From contig NZER01000209.1 of NCBI GenBank assembly GCA_002690445.1, forward strand, positions 1-38,655: 38,655 nucleotides of DNA, read 5' to 3'. Of this stretch, positions 15,668 through 22,560 are shown piece after piece (position 1 is the stretch's first letter; each line of letters opens with the position of its first letter). A model generated the notes under the pieces. That model had not been told where the DNA came from. It made no database searches and saw only the letters and a program-made list of their open reading frames with translations. Position numbers and translations under genes: made by a program. This stretch comes from Candidatus Pacearchaeota archaeon (GTDB lineage Archaea; Nanoarchaeota; Nanoarchaeia; Pacearchaeales; GW2011-AR1).

Positions 15668-16110
15668 TGGGCTACTCTGTCACAGTGGAATGCGAAGGCG
15701 TCTGTGTCCCTTCGACGAGGGTCAGAAAGGCTCTCTCTGCCATAAAAGAGCTGATGCTCGACGAGTTGACCTCTGACTACTCTTGGGTCGATCGAGCGGA
15801 GGCCTTGAAGGCAGTGAAGCACGAGAACCTCGTCGCTGCTCTTAGGGCTTGGAGATACGAGGCCGAAGAAGGAGACTTGCCGTCTCCTGTCGAGCAGCTG
15901 GCTCACCCAGATCAGGTCTTTCGCAGCGTGAATGTCTACTACTTCTCGGGAGAGAAGTGGGGGGACGACGAGGATCTCTGGCGTGCCTTGGCCCCCTTCC
16001 TCCAATCTGGAGGGGTTATCACATTTTACGGGGAGGACCGTGCTGCTTGGAGGTACCTCTTCGAGCATGGCAAGATGACCGAACAGCACGGTGAATACGT
16101 CTTCCTGTAG
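15667..16110 (+). CDS. hypothetical protein (GEDxxxWRxxF-type)
   Basis: A 147-aa protein starting at ATG 15667. The C-terminal third, with DEDLWRALAPFLQSGGVITF followed by YGEDRAAWRYLFEHGKM, resembles a small phage/bacterial family in which a helix is followed by an 'I.. .GEDG..WRW.F..G' strand pair. The N-terminal part is helical. This gene ends the first long run: a 186-bp gap follows, the longest in the left half. Confidence 0.78.
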   Translation: MGYSVTVECEGVCVPSTRVRKALSAIKELMLDELTSDYSWVDRAEALKAVKHENLVAALRAWRYEAEEGDLPSPVEQLAHPDQVFRSVNVYYFSGEKWGDDEDLWRALAPFLQSGGVITFYGEDRAAWRYLFEHGKMTEQHGEYVFL

Positions 16111-16296
16111 AGCGGCCCGTCTCCATGCGGCCTCGCGTGAGGGCCCAAGAGAAGCCGAACCCGTGGGCCGCTTCCCCTTCGGGGAGTCTCCATGACTCGG
16201 CGGGTTCAGCAGTCACGCCGGTGAGTGGTGACATCGTGAGGGAAGCTGCTTGAAGCGACCTGATCGCCACACCTTTACCTCAGGAGAGAACAAAGC
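16111..16296 (+). promoter_or_regulatory. structured intergenic region
   Basis: A 186-bp non-coding stretch in an otherwise gap-free run. It has a 7-bp inverted repeat (GCGGCCC 16112-16118 with GGGCCGC 16165-16171). A hairpin with a CCCC-TTC-GGGG core lies at about 16172-16185. GTCTCCATG is duplicated at 16119-16127 and 16186-16194. A near-match GAAGCTGCTTG (16242-16252) to the palindrome of the DUF932 leader is also present. A weak TTGAAG...TTTACC pair lies at 16250-16279 and GGAG precedes ATG 16297. It probably holds RNA structure, perhaps a terminator or leader; no known riboswitch is recognised. Confidence 0.45.
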
Positions 16297-16821
16297 ATGG
16301 GATACACAACAGACTTCAGCGGCAGCTTCCAACTGGACAAGCCCTTGGCCTCCGAGCATCAGGCTTTCTTGGTGAAGTTCGCCGGGACTCGCCGGATGCA
16401 GCGAGATGCAGACATCACCTCCGAGCGGGAAGACCCGGTTCGGGAGGCGACTGGTCTTCCGGTCGGGGAGGAGGGCGCCTACTTCGTCGGAGAGGGGGGC
16501 TTTGCAGGCCAGGGTGAGAGCGGCTTCGGCTCTCGCCCGGAGGATGTGATCAACTACAACGCACCGCCGGAAGGCCAGCCGGGGCTCTGGTGCCAATGGG
16601 TCCCGAACGAAGAGGGCACGGAGATCCGCTGGGATGGGGGCGAGAAGTTCTACTCCTACGTCGAGTGGTTGGAGTACCTCATCACTCACTTCCTCACGCC
16701 GTGGGGCTACGTGCTCAACGGGAAGGTCGAGTGGCTCGGCGAGGAGCGTTCTGACATCGGCCGGATCGTCGTCGAGAACAACGAGGTCACTACAGCCCCT
16801 GGCTTCTTGGAGTGGCGATGA
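16297..16821 (+). CDS. MGYTTDFxGxF-family phage protein
   Basis: A 174-aa protein beginning MGYTTDFSGSFQLDKPL, followed by GTRRMQRD (30-37), EGAYFVGEGG (64-73), INYNAPPEGQPGLWCQWVP (about 86-104) and a final HFLTPWGYVLNG. These blocks in this order define one of the commonest uncharacterised phage families (MGYTTDFxG...RRMxRD...P.GQPxLWCxW). Length is typical. It is the first gene after the intergenic region, with AGGAG upstream. The family's role is not known. Confidence 0.93.
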   Translation: MGYTTDFSGSFQLDKPLASEHQAFLVKFAGTRRMQRDADITSEREDPVREATGLPVGEEGAYFVGEGGFAGQGESGFGSRPEDVINYNAPPEGQPGLWCQWVPNEEGTEIRWDGGEKFYSYVEWLEYLITHFLTPWGYVLNGKVEWLGEERSDIGRIVVENNEVTTAPGFLEWR

Positions 16822-17579
16822 GCACCCGAAACACGGTGACTTACCGGAAGGCTTGGTGGCTCTGGGCCCACGACCTGTTCAAGCGGGCGAGGGACAAGAG
16901 CAGGGGCAAGCCGCTCATGGGCAACCAGAGCACCTACATCGTGGTCTCCCGGACCAGTCCCGTCCTGTTCGGGGAGGACGGGTGCGTGTTTGCTCTGAAG
17001 CTTCATGGCACCGAGATCATCCGGTACTACCCGAACAACTGCGTGGCAGTCTCGCTGGCCGGATGGAACACGATCACCACCAAACAGCGAGTGAGGGCGT
17101 ACAGTCCCCTAAACATCGGCTCCCGCGGAGACCAAGTCATGGTTTTCAACCCTGACACTGGTCAGACGTGGATTGGGTGCGAGTACACTTGGTTCTACTG
17201 GAAGGAGGGGCTGCTGGTCTTCTCGGACTACGGCCCAACACCGAACCTCCTTCACTGCCGGGCTCGGCAGAGGGTGCCTCAGCAGCGAGACACCCTCACA
17301 GACATGAAGGATGGGGACGCCTTTCGAGAGGGGAAGCGGTTCTGGGTTTGCGCCTTGAACGTGACCGTCTACCCCCGAAGCTTGGCCCTCTTCCCCTACT
17401 ATGGGGACTGCCAGGCGGACAGGGGCTTGGCCGTCACTGATCGAGAGGCCACACCTCGACCGCTTCCAGGAAGGCTGGAACTTCTGGCCTCTGCCACCGG
17501 TGAGGGGCTTCGGCCTATCAACCGTTTCATCTGGTCTCGGGAAGCCTGGACCGCCATGGGGGAAGATCATGTCGAATGA
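16818..17579 (+). CDS. phage-type hypothetical protein (LHGTxIIxY family)
   Basis: A 253-aa protein starting at ATG 16818 (ATGA overlap; an upstream in-frame GTG 16812 is less likely). ALKLHGTEIIRYYPNNCVAV followed by GWNTITTKQRV matches a phage family with an 'LH.T.I......I.L..GGW.T.TTK.RM' core that usually forms a 100-150 aa protein. Here the core, at about 58-95, is followed by a long extension rich in aromatic and Arg residues. Function unknown. Confidence 0.85.
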   Translation: MSTRNTVTYRKAWWLWAHDLFKRARDKSRGKPLMGNQSTYIVVSRTSPVLFGEDGCVFALKLHGTEIIRYYPNNCVAVSLAGWNTITTKQRVRAYSPLNIGSRGDQVMVFNPDTGQTWIGCEYTWFYWKEGLLVFSDYGPTPNLLHCRARQRVPQQRDTLTDMKDGDAFREGKRFWVCALNVTVYPRSLALFPYYGDCQADRGLAVTDREATPRPLPGRLELLASATGEGLRPINRFIWSREAWTAMGEDHVE

Positions 17580-18366
17580 CTTTCAGCCCAGCCCAGTGCT
17601 GCGCCCTTTCGAGAGAGAAGTGGGGCACCTGACCATCGCAGGATCGGGAGAGTCCCGGATTGTCGATGTCCGACGACACAAGGACTACAGGCGCCTCGTT
17701 CGGGTTGCAGGCCACGTCACGTGGAAGAAGGACGACTTGGACGAGTCCGGACCCTTCTGGGGTTTGGATGAGGCCTTCAAGACGTCCTTCTCCCCCCTTC
17801 AGGTCTCTGCCACCTCGTGCAACGGCTGGAGGGGCTACAGCACCGGGGAGGACTTCCGGCTTTTCTACGCCCTCGTGATGCCCTCCGCTTCAGCTGCCAA
17901 GCCCTCTCTCATCCCCGACGAGGCGTCTTGCTGGAAGCAGTACGGACTTGACTCTGCTGACGTCGCGGGGCGGATCGTCGAGGCTGTCGTTCATGCTCAT
18001 GGGAAGTGGGTCGAGCAGAGAGCTGAAAGGGACCGGGTTCAGCAAGCCAACGCCGTGCGGGACTGGGCAGCGGAGGAGTACCTGTCTCGGGCGAAGGCCA
18101 AGTGCCGCTTCAAGGCTCGCAGGGCTGCCTTGGTGGCCGAGTTGAAGGAAGAGGTGCGGCAGGCGGTCGAGGCCTCCCGAGAGGAGCTGGAGAAGGAGCT
18201 GGAAGCCCACATCTGGAACGAGGGCACCGGAGCCAAGTTCGACGCTCGGGCTATCAAGGCCGGCTTGGTCCACGCAGAGAAAGTAGCAGAGGCGAGGGCG
18301 GGGAGCGTTATGCGCCGGGGTTTCCCAGCGATTCCAGGCGACACCCCCGTGGAGGAGATCCGATGA
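17569..18366 (+). CDS. hypothetical protein with long helical C-terminus
   Basis: A 265-aa protein. ATG 17569 has GGGGGAAG a few bases upstream and overlaps the previous gene by 11 bases. It begins MSNDFQPSP; the same FQPS tetrapeptide appears in three membrane-anchored proteins at the right of the window, but the surroundings differ. Residues 1-125 look folded; residues 130-240 are a long Ala/Glu/Arg-rich coiled coil (KWVEQRAERDRVQQAN and onward). Unrecognised. Confidence 0.72.
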   Translation: MSNDFQPSPVLRPFEREVGHLTIAGSGESRIVDVRRHKDYRRLVRVAGHVTWKKDDLDESGPFWGLDEAFKTSFSPLQVSATSCNGWRGYSTGEDFRLFYALVMPSASAAKPSLIPDEASCWKQYGLDSADVAGRIVEAVVHAHGKWVEQRAERDRVQQANAVRDWAAEEYLSRAKAKCRFKARRAALVAELKEEVRQAVEASREELEKELEAHIWNEGTGAKFDARAIKAGLVHAEKVAEARAGSVMRRGFPAIPGDTPVEEIR

Positions 18367-18884
18367 CCCTCCGCCAAAGGCGACCCGACCTCTACAGGGA
18401 CAACCCGAGTCCCTGTCCCCGCTGCCTTCGATGGTGGAAGACTGACCAGCGCGGAGATTGGGGCAAGGCAGAGATGGTGCAGCCCCTTGCAAAGCTGGCT
18501 CCTGCCCTGGCTCGGGACGGTAGCGGTCCTTGCTGCCACGACTGCCAAGCAGCCGACACCCTCCACCAGCTCCTCAACGTCGAGCCTTCTCCCCCAGACC
18601 TGGAAGCCTTGGTGAAGCGTGTTGGAGAGGGCTTCCGCCCCGTGCCCTTCACGGAGCGCTGCGAGGAGCAGGAACGTGGGCCACACCGGAGCACGATGTT
18701 CACTTGGCCCATGTTGCGCCTGGCTGTCGGCAATGACCGGCGAGAGCAGTACCGCCTCCCTGGCGCTCCTATGGGGCTGATCGCTACGGGATGCGTCTCG
18801 GCCTCCGCGGCCGGAGACTTGGAGCTTCACCATGCCTGGGCCGAACAGAACGGCCTGTGGGGCGAGGAGGACGAGGATGAGTAG
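18363..18884 (+). CDS. Cys-rich phage-type hypothetical protein
   Basis: A 173-aa protein starting at ATG 18363 (ATGA). CPRC (18-21) with PCCHDC (56-61) makes a likely zinc site, and NDRREQYRLPGAPMGL (124-139) is a conserved block of an uncharacterised phage family. The end is acidic (GEEDEDE), again overlapping the following SD. No enzymatic motif; a structural zinc protein is likely. Confidence 0.8.
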   Translation: MTLRQRRPDLYRDNPSPCPRCLRWWKTDQRGDWGKAEMVQPLAKLAPALARDGSGPCCHDCQAADTLHQLLNVEPSPPDLEALVKRVGEGFRPVPFTERCEEQERGPHRSTMFTWPMLRLAVGNDRREQYRLPGAPMGLIATGCVSASAAGDLELHHAWAEQNGLWGEEDEDE

Positions 18885-19128
18885 CCGGACGATGATCACG
18901 CGAGCTGCAGGAGGCTCGGAGGAGCGGCAGGTCCCTTGCGGCCAGATCCAGATCCCAGACCTCTGGCATCTGGTGGGGTGGCTGAGGAGGCAGAACATGG
19001 GACAGCGCGCAGAGGAGGTGCTGGAAGCCTGGCACATCGCCCATGACCTGCAGAACCACATCCTGCATCAGCCCGACTTCACACCTGTCGAGGTCCTGGC
19101 CCGAGCCGGTACGGGGAGGAAGGAGTGA
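18877..19128 (+). CDS. small helical hypothetical protein
   Basis: An 83-aa protein. ATG 18877 overlaps the end of the previous gene by 8 bases, with GAGGAGGACGAGG upstream. Residues 24-62 are two amphipathic helices (LWHLVGWLRRQNMGQRAEEV, LEAWHIAHDLQNHI), similar in layout to tiny phage proteins of the 'L..WL...G....A..VL..W....DL' type. No known function. Confidence 0.72.
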   Translation: MSSRTMITRAAGGSEERQVPCGQIQIPDLWHLVGWLRRQNMGQRAEEVLEAWHIAHDLQNHILHQPDFTPVEVLARAGTGRKE

Positions 19129-19574
19129 TGGCCTGGAAACCCGAGATCCCGTCCCTGAACGACATCAACATCGCCCTGGTGCGTCTCCGTCGTGAAGGCG
19201 CTTGCCTCAACCCGAAGTCTGTGAACCCCTTGTCGGAGGATCGTGCCTATGCCCCTCCTCGGGTCTGCGTCACCCACCAGGCCAGGGTTTGTAGGGCGGA
19301 CGGCTCGTTCGGGTCCTGGCACGAGGCTGTCGCCATGGAGTTCCCATGGGACCACACCGAGTGGTCGATCTACGAAGCGATCGAGGTGGCTCGAAGGGGG
19401 GAGGGCCGGGTCTACATCGAGCAGGACGTGGTGGAGCTGGGGTGGGGCCCGGAGAAGGATCCCCGAGTTCCAGACTGGACACGTTGGGTTGATCAGGGCT
19501 TCTCCGTGGAGGTGTGGCCCGAGTTCACAGGCAAGGACAAGAACTCGGGGTGTCACTGGAAGACCTCCTCGTGA
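19128..19574 (+). CDS. hypothetical protein
   Basis: A 148-aa protein starting at ATG 19128 (TGATG), with GGAGGAAGGAG just before. Mixed composition without a recognisable motif: a helical start (LNDINIALVRLRREGACL), then beta-like segments with WDHTEWSIYEAIEVARRG. Three Cys are widely spaced. It is the last intact gene before a disturbed region at 19571-19835. Confidence 0.72.
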   Translation: MAWKPEIPSLNDINIALVRLRREGACLNPKSVNPLSEDRAYAPPRVCVTHQARVCRADGSFGSWHEAVAMEFPWDHTEWSIYEAIEVARRGEGRVYIEQDVVELGWGPEKDPRVPDWTRWVDQGFSVEVWPEFTGKDKNSGCHWKTSS

Positions 19575-19821
19575 GGAAGGAAGTCATCGTCTTTGCCGTC
19601 TGCAAGGAGGTCTCTTTGGGGGTTACTGTCTCGAAGGGCAAGAACTTCGTTCGTGTCAGCTTTGCAGGAGGTTTGTCGGGCAGGGCATCGCCGACAGGTT
19701 CAAGGCCACAAACCCCCAGCTATCCCGCGACAGCGGTAGCAAGACCCTCAGGGGCGCCTCAGCCAGGAGCCCTCCTCGCGGGAGAGGTTCCTGCGGGCCC
19801 CCCGGGGGCGTGGGCCTTTGA
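19571..19821 (+). pseudogene. frameshifted small gene (composite of two frames)
   Basis: GTG 19571 overlaps the previous stop (GTGA). The first ~36 codons (KEVIVFAVCKEVSLGVTVSK... to SFAGG) have GC-rich third positions and look coding. From about 19680 good codon use moves to the -1 frame (GQGIADRFKATNPQLSRDSG...), which ends at TGA 19819-19821 just before the next gene. The unshifted frame instead gives a Pro/Ala/Gly-rich sequence running 68 bases into the next gene. I read this as one gene of about 83 residues with a -1 shift: a mutation, a sequencing error or programmed frameshifting. Confidence 0.5.
19793..19819 (+). terminator. GC-rich hairpin, possible terminator
   Basis: GCCCC...GGGGC arms at 19797-19809 form a very GC-rich hairpin inside a longer GGGCC...GGCC context, followed by only three T residues. 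It marks the end of the 16.3-19.8 kb run, but the short T-tract makes intrinsic termination uncertain. Confidence 0.35.
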
Positions 19822-19823
19822 GT

Positions 19824-19829
19824 TAGACT
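19824..19829 (+). promoter_or_regulatory. possible -10 element for a leaderless start
   Basis: TAGACT (TAnnnT) ends six bases before ATG 19836, the spacing expected if transcription starts at the ATG. The gene has no SD (the upstream bases are CTCCTCCC), which would fit a leaderless mRNA. No -35 element is visible. Tentative. Confidence 0.3.
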
Positions 19830-19835
19830 CCTCCC

Positions 19836-20165
19836 ATGAACGACGAGACCCTGCAGACTCAAGACCAGCAGCTCACCTCGGAGTGGGCCTACTTCCTCGC
19901 TGAGCAGAGGCGCATCGGGGCAAAGCTGGTCGATCCGAGCAACCAGGGTTTGGCCACCGTCGCGGTCGTTGCAGGACTGGTCAGCTCTTTGGCCTTGGGG
20001 AGGCTCTACACCCGCTTGGCCCCCGACTCGGAAGATGACCATCTTCGCACCCTCGCAGGTCGAGGGCTTGTCGCGATGGCTCTGGGCGTCGGCTACGTCT
20101 GGTGGGAGATGAACAAGGCTCAGTACCAGCTTCCCGAGGGGATGGACTCCTCCGAGCTGGTCTGA
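19836..20165 (+). CDS. small membrane protein, two predicted TM helices
   Basis: A 109-aa protein with hydrophobic stretches at about 38-56 (GLATVAVVAGLVSSLALGR) and 75-91 (GRGLVAMALGVGYVWWE), separated by an acidic loop. With both ends hydrophilic it would form a hairpin in the membrane. It lacks an SD, unlike nearly all other genes here, and is preceded by a terminator-like hairpin, so it is probably transcribed separately. Small two-helix phage proteins can act as holin-like or inner-membrane factors; nothing specific supports that here. Confidence 0.75.
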   Translation: MNDETLQTQDQQLTSEWAYFLAEQRRIGAKLVDPSNQGLATVAVVAGLVSSLALGRLYTRLAPDSEDDHLRTLAGRGLVAMALGVGYVWWEMNKAQYQLPEGMDSSELV

Positions 20166-20172
20166 GCACAGC

Positions 20173-20186
20173 GGGGCGAAAGCCCC
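20173..20186 (+). promoter_or_regulatory. GGGGC-GAAA-GCCCC hairpin in leader
   Basis: A perfect 5-bp stem closed by a GAAA (GNRA) tetraloop, located in the 36-bp gap before ATG 20202 and just upstream of its SD (GAGGAG, 20190-20195). It could stabilise or insulate the leader, or be a processing site. There is no T-tract, so it is not an obvious terminator. Confidence 0.5.
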
Positions 20187-20201
20187 ATCGAGGAGAAGAG
20201 A

Positions 20202-20636
20202 ATGGAGAAGCACAACCGCTTCATGGCAGAGCTGCGCGCTCTCCTAGAGCGCTACCAGGCCGAGTTCTACGTCCCTGATGAGGGGAGCGGCCTTCGCATC
20301 GAGTACGACGGAGAGCTGGAGCGACTGGCCTCCCCGGAACAGTCGGTCTGCGACAAGTCTGGGAACCTGGACCTCACCGACGACCCTGAGTGGGATCCCA
20401 TCTCGAACGAGCTTCAGGTCGGTGCCTTCCTGCACTGTGGGCTCTGCTTGGAGGAGTGGAGGCTCCACCACGCCGGCAAGATCAGCCCCAAGGGCTACTG
20501 CCGTCAGCAGGCGGGGTGGACAAAGCAGGGCATTCAGGTCTGGTGCAACCGGCACGACGTGAACATCCTGCACGTAGACTTCGGGGGGCACCGCCGCCGA
20601 GCGAACACGTCTCGACAGAAGCTTGAGGGTGAGTGA
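20202..20636 (+). CDS. zinc-ribbon phage/plasmid protein (FLHCGxCLxE family)
   Basis: A 144-aa protein. FLHCGLCLEEW (C79, C82), GKISPKGYCRQQAGWT and GIQVWCNRHDVNILHVDF (C115, H118) are the signature of a widespread small zinc-binding family on phages and plasmids. The N-terminal 40 residues (ELRALLERYQAEFYVPD...) resemble a separate short phage module with an 'LLEKY.AEI' helix-strand, so this looks like a fusion of two common modules. Its SD is GAGGAG at 20190-20195. Confidence 0.85.
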   Translation: MEKHNRFMAELRALLERYQAEFYVPDEGSGLRIEYDGELERLASPEQSVCDKSGNLDLTDDPEWDPISNELQVGAFLHCGLCLEEWRLHHAGKISPKGYCRQQAGWTKQGIQVWCNRHDVNILHVDFGGHRRRANTSRQKLEGE

Positions 20637-20639
20637 CAG

Positions 20640-20667
20640 TTGACACTCTCTCGTCCGAGAGTTACAT
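20640..20667 (+). promoter_or_regulatory. sigma-70-type promoter with operator in the spacer
   Basis: TTGACA (20640-20645), a 16-base spacer and TTACAT (20662-20667) make the best promoter in the window. The spacer contains the palindrome CTCTCG-TC-CGAGAG (20648-20661), placed where a bound repressor would block RNA polymerase. It lies in the 96-bp gap directly upstream of the DUF932 gene. Confidence 0.6.
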
Positions 20668-20672
20668 CAAAG

Positions 20673-20703
20673 GAAGCTGCTTCTTGGTCCCGGAAGCGGC
20701 TTC
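20673..20703 (+). repeat. two GAAGCNGCTTC palindromes spaced 20 bp
   Basis: GAAGC-T-GCTTC (20673-20683) and GAAGC-G-GCTTC (20693-20703) start exactly 20 bp apart, about two helical turns, just downstream of the promoter and upstream of ATG 20733. The spacing suggests a pair of sites for one dimeric regulator, or two RNA hairpins in the leader. The same 11-bp site occurs at 5115-5125. Confidence 0.55.
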
Positions 20704-20732
20704 TTCTACTTCAGGGGCATGAGGAAAGAGGA

Positions 20733-21932
20733 ATGAGTGAGATCCAAACCCGACAGGAGAACGGGGTTCAGCAGTCGCTGGCCCTTCTGCCCTTCACGAT
20801 CAAGGACAGGACGCTGGTGAGTCGGGGCAGCAAGCCCGGAGCCACGTCCACCTTCCACCTCGAAGAGGTGAGGGACTACCTGACCAAGCTGACCGAGCTT
20901 CAGGACCCCGAGGACCACGACCGGAGCCTCGACCAGCTCCACGTGGACTTCAGCGAGGGGCATATGCACGCCCGGTTCCTGGCCCGAGACGGCATCGAGG
21001 ACCTCAAGATGCTGGTCACTGACAACGGAGCCTCGCAGTTGGCCCGAGACGTGCTGCCTAGCCGCTTCTTCTCCGGGCTGAAGCAGCTGGCCCAGCTGGA
21101 CCCCGCAGGAGGCAAGCTGGCAACGATGGCTTGGGCCAAGTTCTCCCAGCTGCGGGACAAGCCTCGCATGGTGCGAACGGTGAACATGCAGGCTGCAGGA
21201 GGGATCCGGAGAGTCATTCGGTCCTGCCACAGCCAAGGCTACGCTCCGTACAGCAACCTCCAGTTCGTCCAGGACATGCTGGACCACGCGGGGGACTTCG
21301 CAGAGCTGCCCATCTTGGACTGGCGGGTCACCGACTCGGTGATGCGGCTCCGCTTCGCGGCCATCGACGCTCCCCTGGCCGTCCTCCGCAACTGGGACGC
21401 AGGGGCTCTGCTGAACGAGCCAGTGCCCATGGTCGAGTGCTGGAACAGCGAGGTGGGACGTCGGAGGGTCGGCCTTCGCGGGGGCATGTGGCGGCTGGTC
21501 TGCACCAACGGCATGGGGCACTGGGACGACGGCAAGGAGTGGAACTGGATCCATCGAGGTGATGCTGCTCGCATCCAGGCTGGGGTTCGGTCAGCCTTCA
21601 AGGATCTCCTCACCACAGCGAACGGCGTGGTGGATGCCTACAAGGACGCCTTGGAGGTCGAGATCGACGACGCCTTCGCCTGGATGGAGGACGAGCTGAA
21701 GCGAGGCGGGGCCCCCAACCGCTTCGCAGTCGAAGCCCAGAAGGGCTTGACCCACCCGTCCACTACGGCAGGAGGGCGCCTGGCCTCCGTGGTCGATGCC
21801 ATCACCCTGGCGGCACAGGACGAGAAGGACCTCGTGCAGCAGTACGCGATGGAGAGGACGGCTGCCACCATCCTTCGTCGAGGGCTCTCCCAGTCCTTGA
21901 AGAATGACGGCCGCATCCTCGCCCCTGTTTGA
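20733..21932 (+). CDS. DUF932 (phage/plasmid-like TIGR03299) family protein
   Basis: A 399-aa protein, the length expected for the family. ATG 20733 is chosen for the GAGGAAAGAGGA before it. Family hallmarks: RTVNMQAAGGIRRVIRSCHS (the 'R.V.....R..LS.RY' block), SNLQFVQDML (the 'N...L..L' block), WRVTDSVMRLRF, VECWNSEVGRRRVGLRGGMW and RLVCTNGMG (the 'NSE.G...........CTNG' block). DUF932 proteins occur on phages and plasmids; their biochemical activity is not settled. It has its own promoter, two palindromes and the DUF932-downstream gene in tandem. Confidence 0.92.
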   Translation: MSEIQTRQENGVQQSLALLPFTIKDRTLVSRGSKPGATSTFHLEEVRDYLTKLTELQDPEDHDRSLDQLHVDFSEGHMHARFLARDGIEDLKMLVTDNGASQLARDVLPSRFFSGLKQLAQLDPAGGKLATMAWAKFSQLRDKPRMVRTVNMQAAGGIRRVIRSCHSQGYAPYSNLQFVQDMLDHAGDFAELPILDWRVTDSVMRLRFAAIDAPLAVLRNWDAGALLNEPVPMVECWNSEVGRRRVGLRGGMWRLVCTNGMGHWDDGKEWNWIHRGDAARIQAGVRSAFKDLLTTANGVVDAYKDALEVEIDDAFAWMEDELKRGGAPNRFAVEAQKGLTHPSTTAGGRLASVVDAITLAAQDEKDLVQQYAMERTAATILRRGLSQSLKNDGRILAPV

Positions 21933-21945
21933 GGAGGGCAAGAAG

Positions 21946-22560
21946 ATGAGTGATGGGAAGCGCTTCGCCTACGAGCACTTCGTAGAGGGCCTGGACAGCT
22001 TCGTGGAGGGCCAGGACAATCCTGGCCTTCTGCGGGCTCTCCGCATGGTCAAGTTCATGGTCCTGGCTTCTGCTTGGTGCGACTTCCGCATCTGGGATGC
22101 GGGGGTCAACGAGAAGGACGCAATGGCCTGGGCTTGGGAGGACATGGTCATGGCTTTCAAGGGCTTCGGGGAGAACTCCCTCACGGGGGTGGTCATCTCC
22201 TTTTGGTCAGCGGGTGGCAGGGACGTCTGGGAGGAGGGCCGAAGGGCTCTCAACCGGGCCTCCTGCAAGGCCGACGACGAGACCTCCAACCTAGTGCCCC
22301 GCCGGTACCTTCTGAAGTACCGCATCCAGACCATTCGTACCCCGGAGTTGGGCTTCGACCTTCCTTCCATCGTGCCTGCGAAGGGGGAGCGCCTCCGCCA
22401 GTGGGCTACGAGGGAAGGCCTGGACCCAGATGAGGTCGAGACTCAGATGGCCGTGATCGAAGAGTACGAGAGGATGGGTCTCATCGACCTCTCCGAAGAC
22501 TCCGAAGACTCCGAAGAGGGCCGGCCGACCTTGTCTTTGGTGAAAGGAGGTGACAAGTGA
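21946..22560 (+). CDS. hypothetical protein, probable partner of DUF932 gene
   Basis: A 204-aa helical protein. ATG 21946 follows GAGGAGGG by 7 bases. Rich in Trp/Met helices (MVLASAWCDFRIWDAG, MAWAWEDMVMAFKGFG) with a tail of acidic SEDSEDSEE. No recognised motif. It lies 13 bp after the DUF932 stop on the same transcript, so a joint role is possible. Its last codons encode the strongest SD in the window. Confidence 0.75.
   Translation: MSDGKRFAYEHFVEGLDSFVEGQDNPGLLRALRMVKFMVLASAWCDFRIWDAGVNEKDAMAWAWEDMVMAFKGFGENSLTGVVISFWSAGGRDVWEEGRRALNRASCKADDETSNLVPRRYLLKYRIQTIRTPELGFDLPSIVPAKGERLRQWATREGLDPDEVETQMAVIEEYERMGLIDLSEDSEDSEEGRPTLSLVKGGDK
22543..22553 (+). promoter_or_regulatory. near-perfect anti-16S SD (AAAGGAGGTGA)
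   Basis: AAAGGAGGTGA is complementary to the conserved bacterial 16S 3' end over at least ten bases and sits 6 bases from GTG 22557. It is embedded in the last codons of the upstream gene, which supports the GTG start and a high translation rate, and confirms a bacterial translation system. Confidence 0.8.

Noticed and set aside
16195..16225. GGGTTCAGCAGTC stretch considered as a tRNA T-arm
   Set aside because: No matching acceptor stem, anticodon arm or consensus T-loop; not a tRNA.
19822..19903. Tail of the uninterrupted GTG 19571 frame as part of a real protein
   Set aside because: Composition changes to Pro/Ala/Ser-rich with poor third-position GC and it overlaps the next gene; treated as read-through after a frameshift.
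21131..21562. Second + strand frame within the DUF932 gene
   Set aside because: Arg/Gly/Pro-rich shadow with no start signal; the DUF932 frame is well supported.
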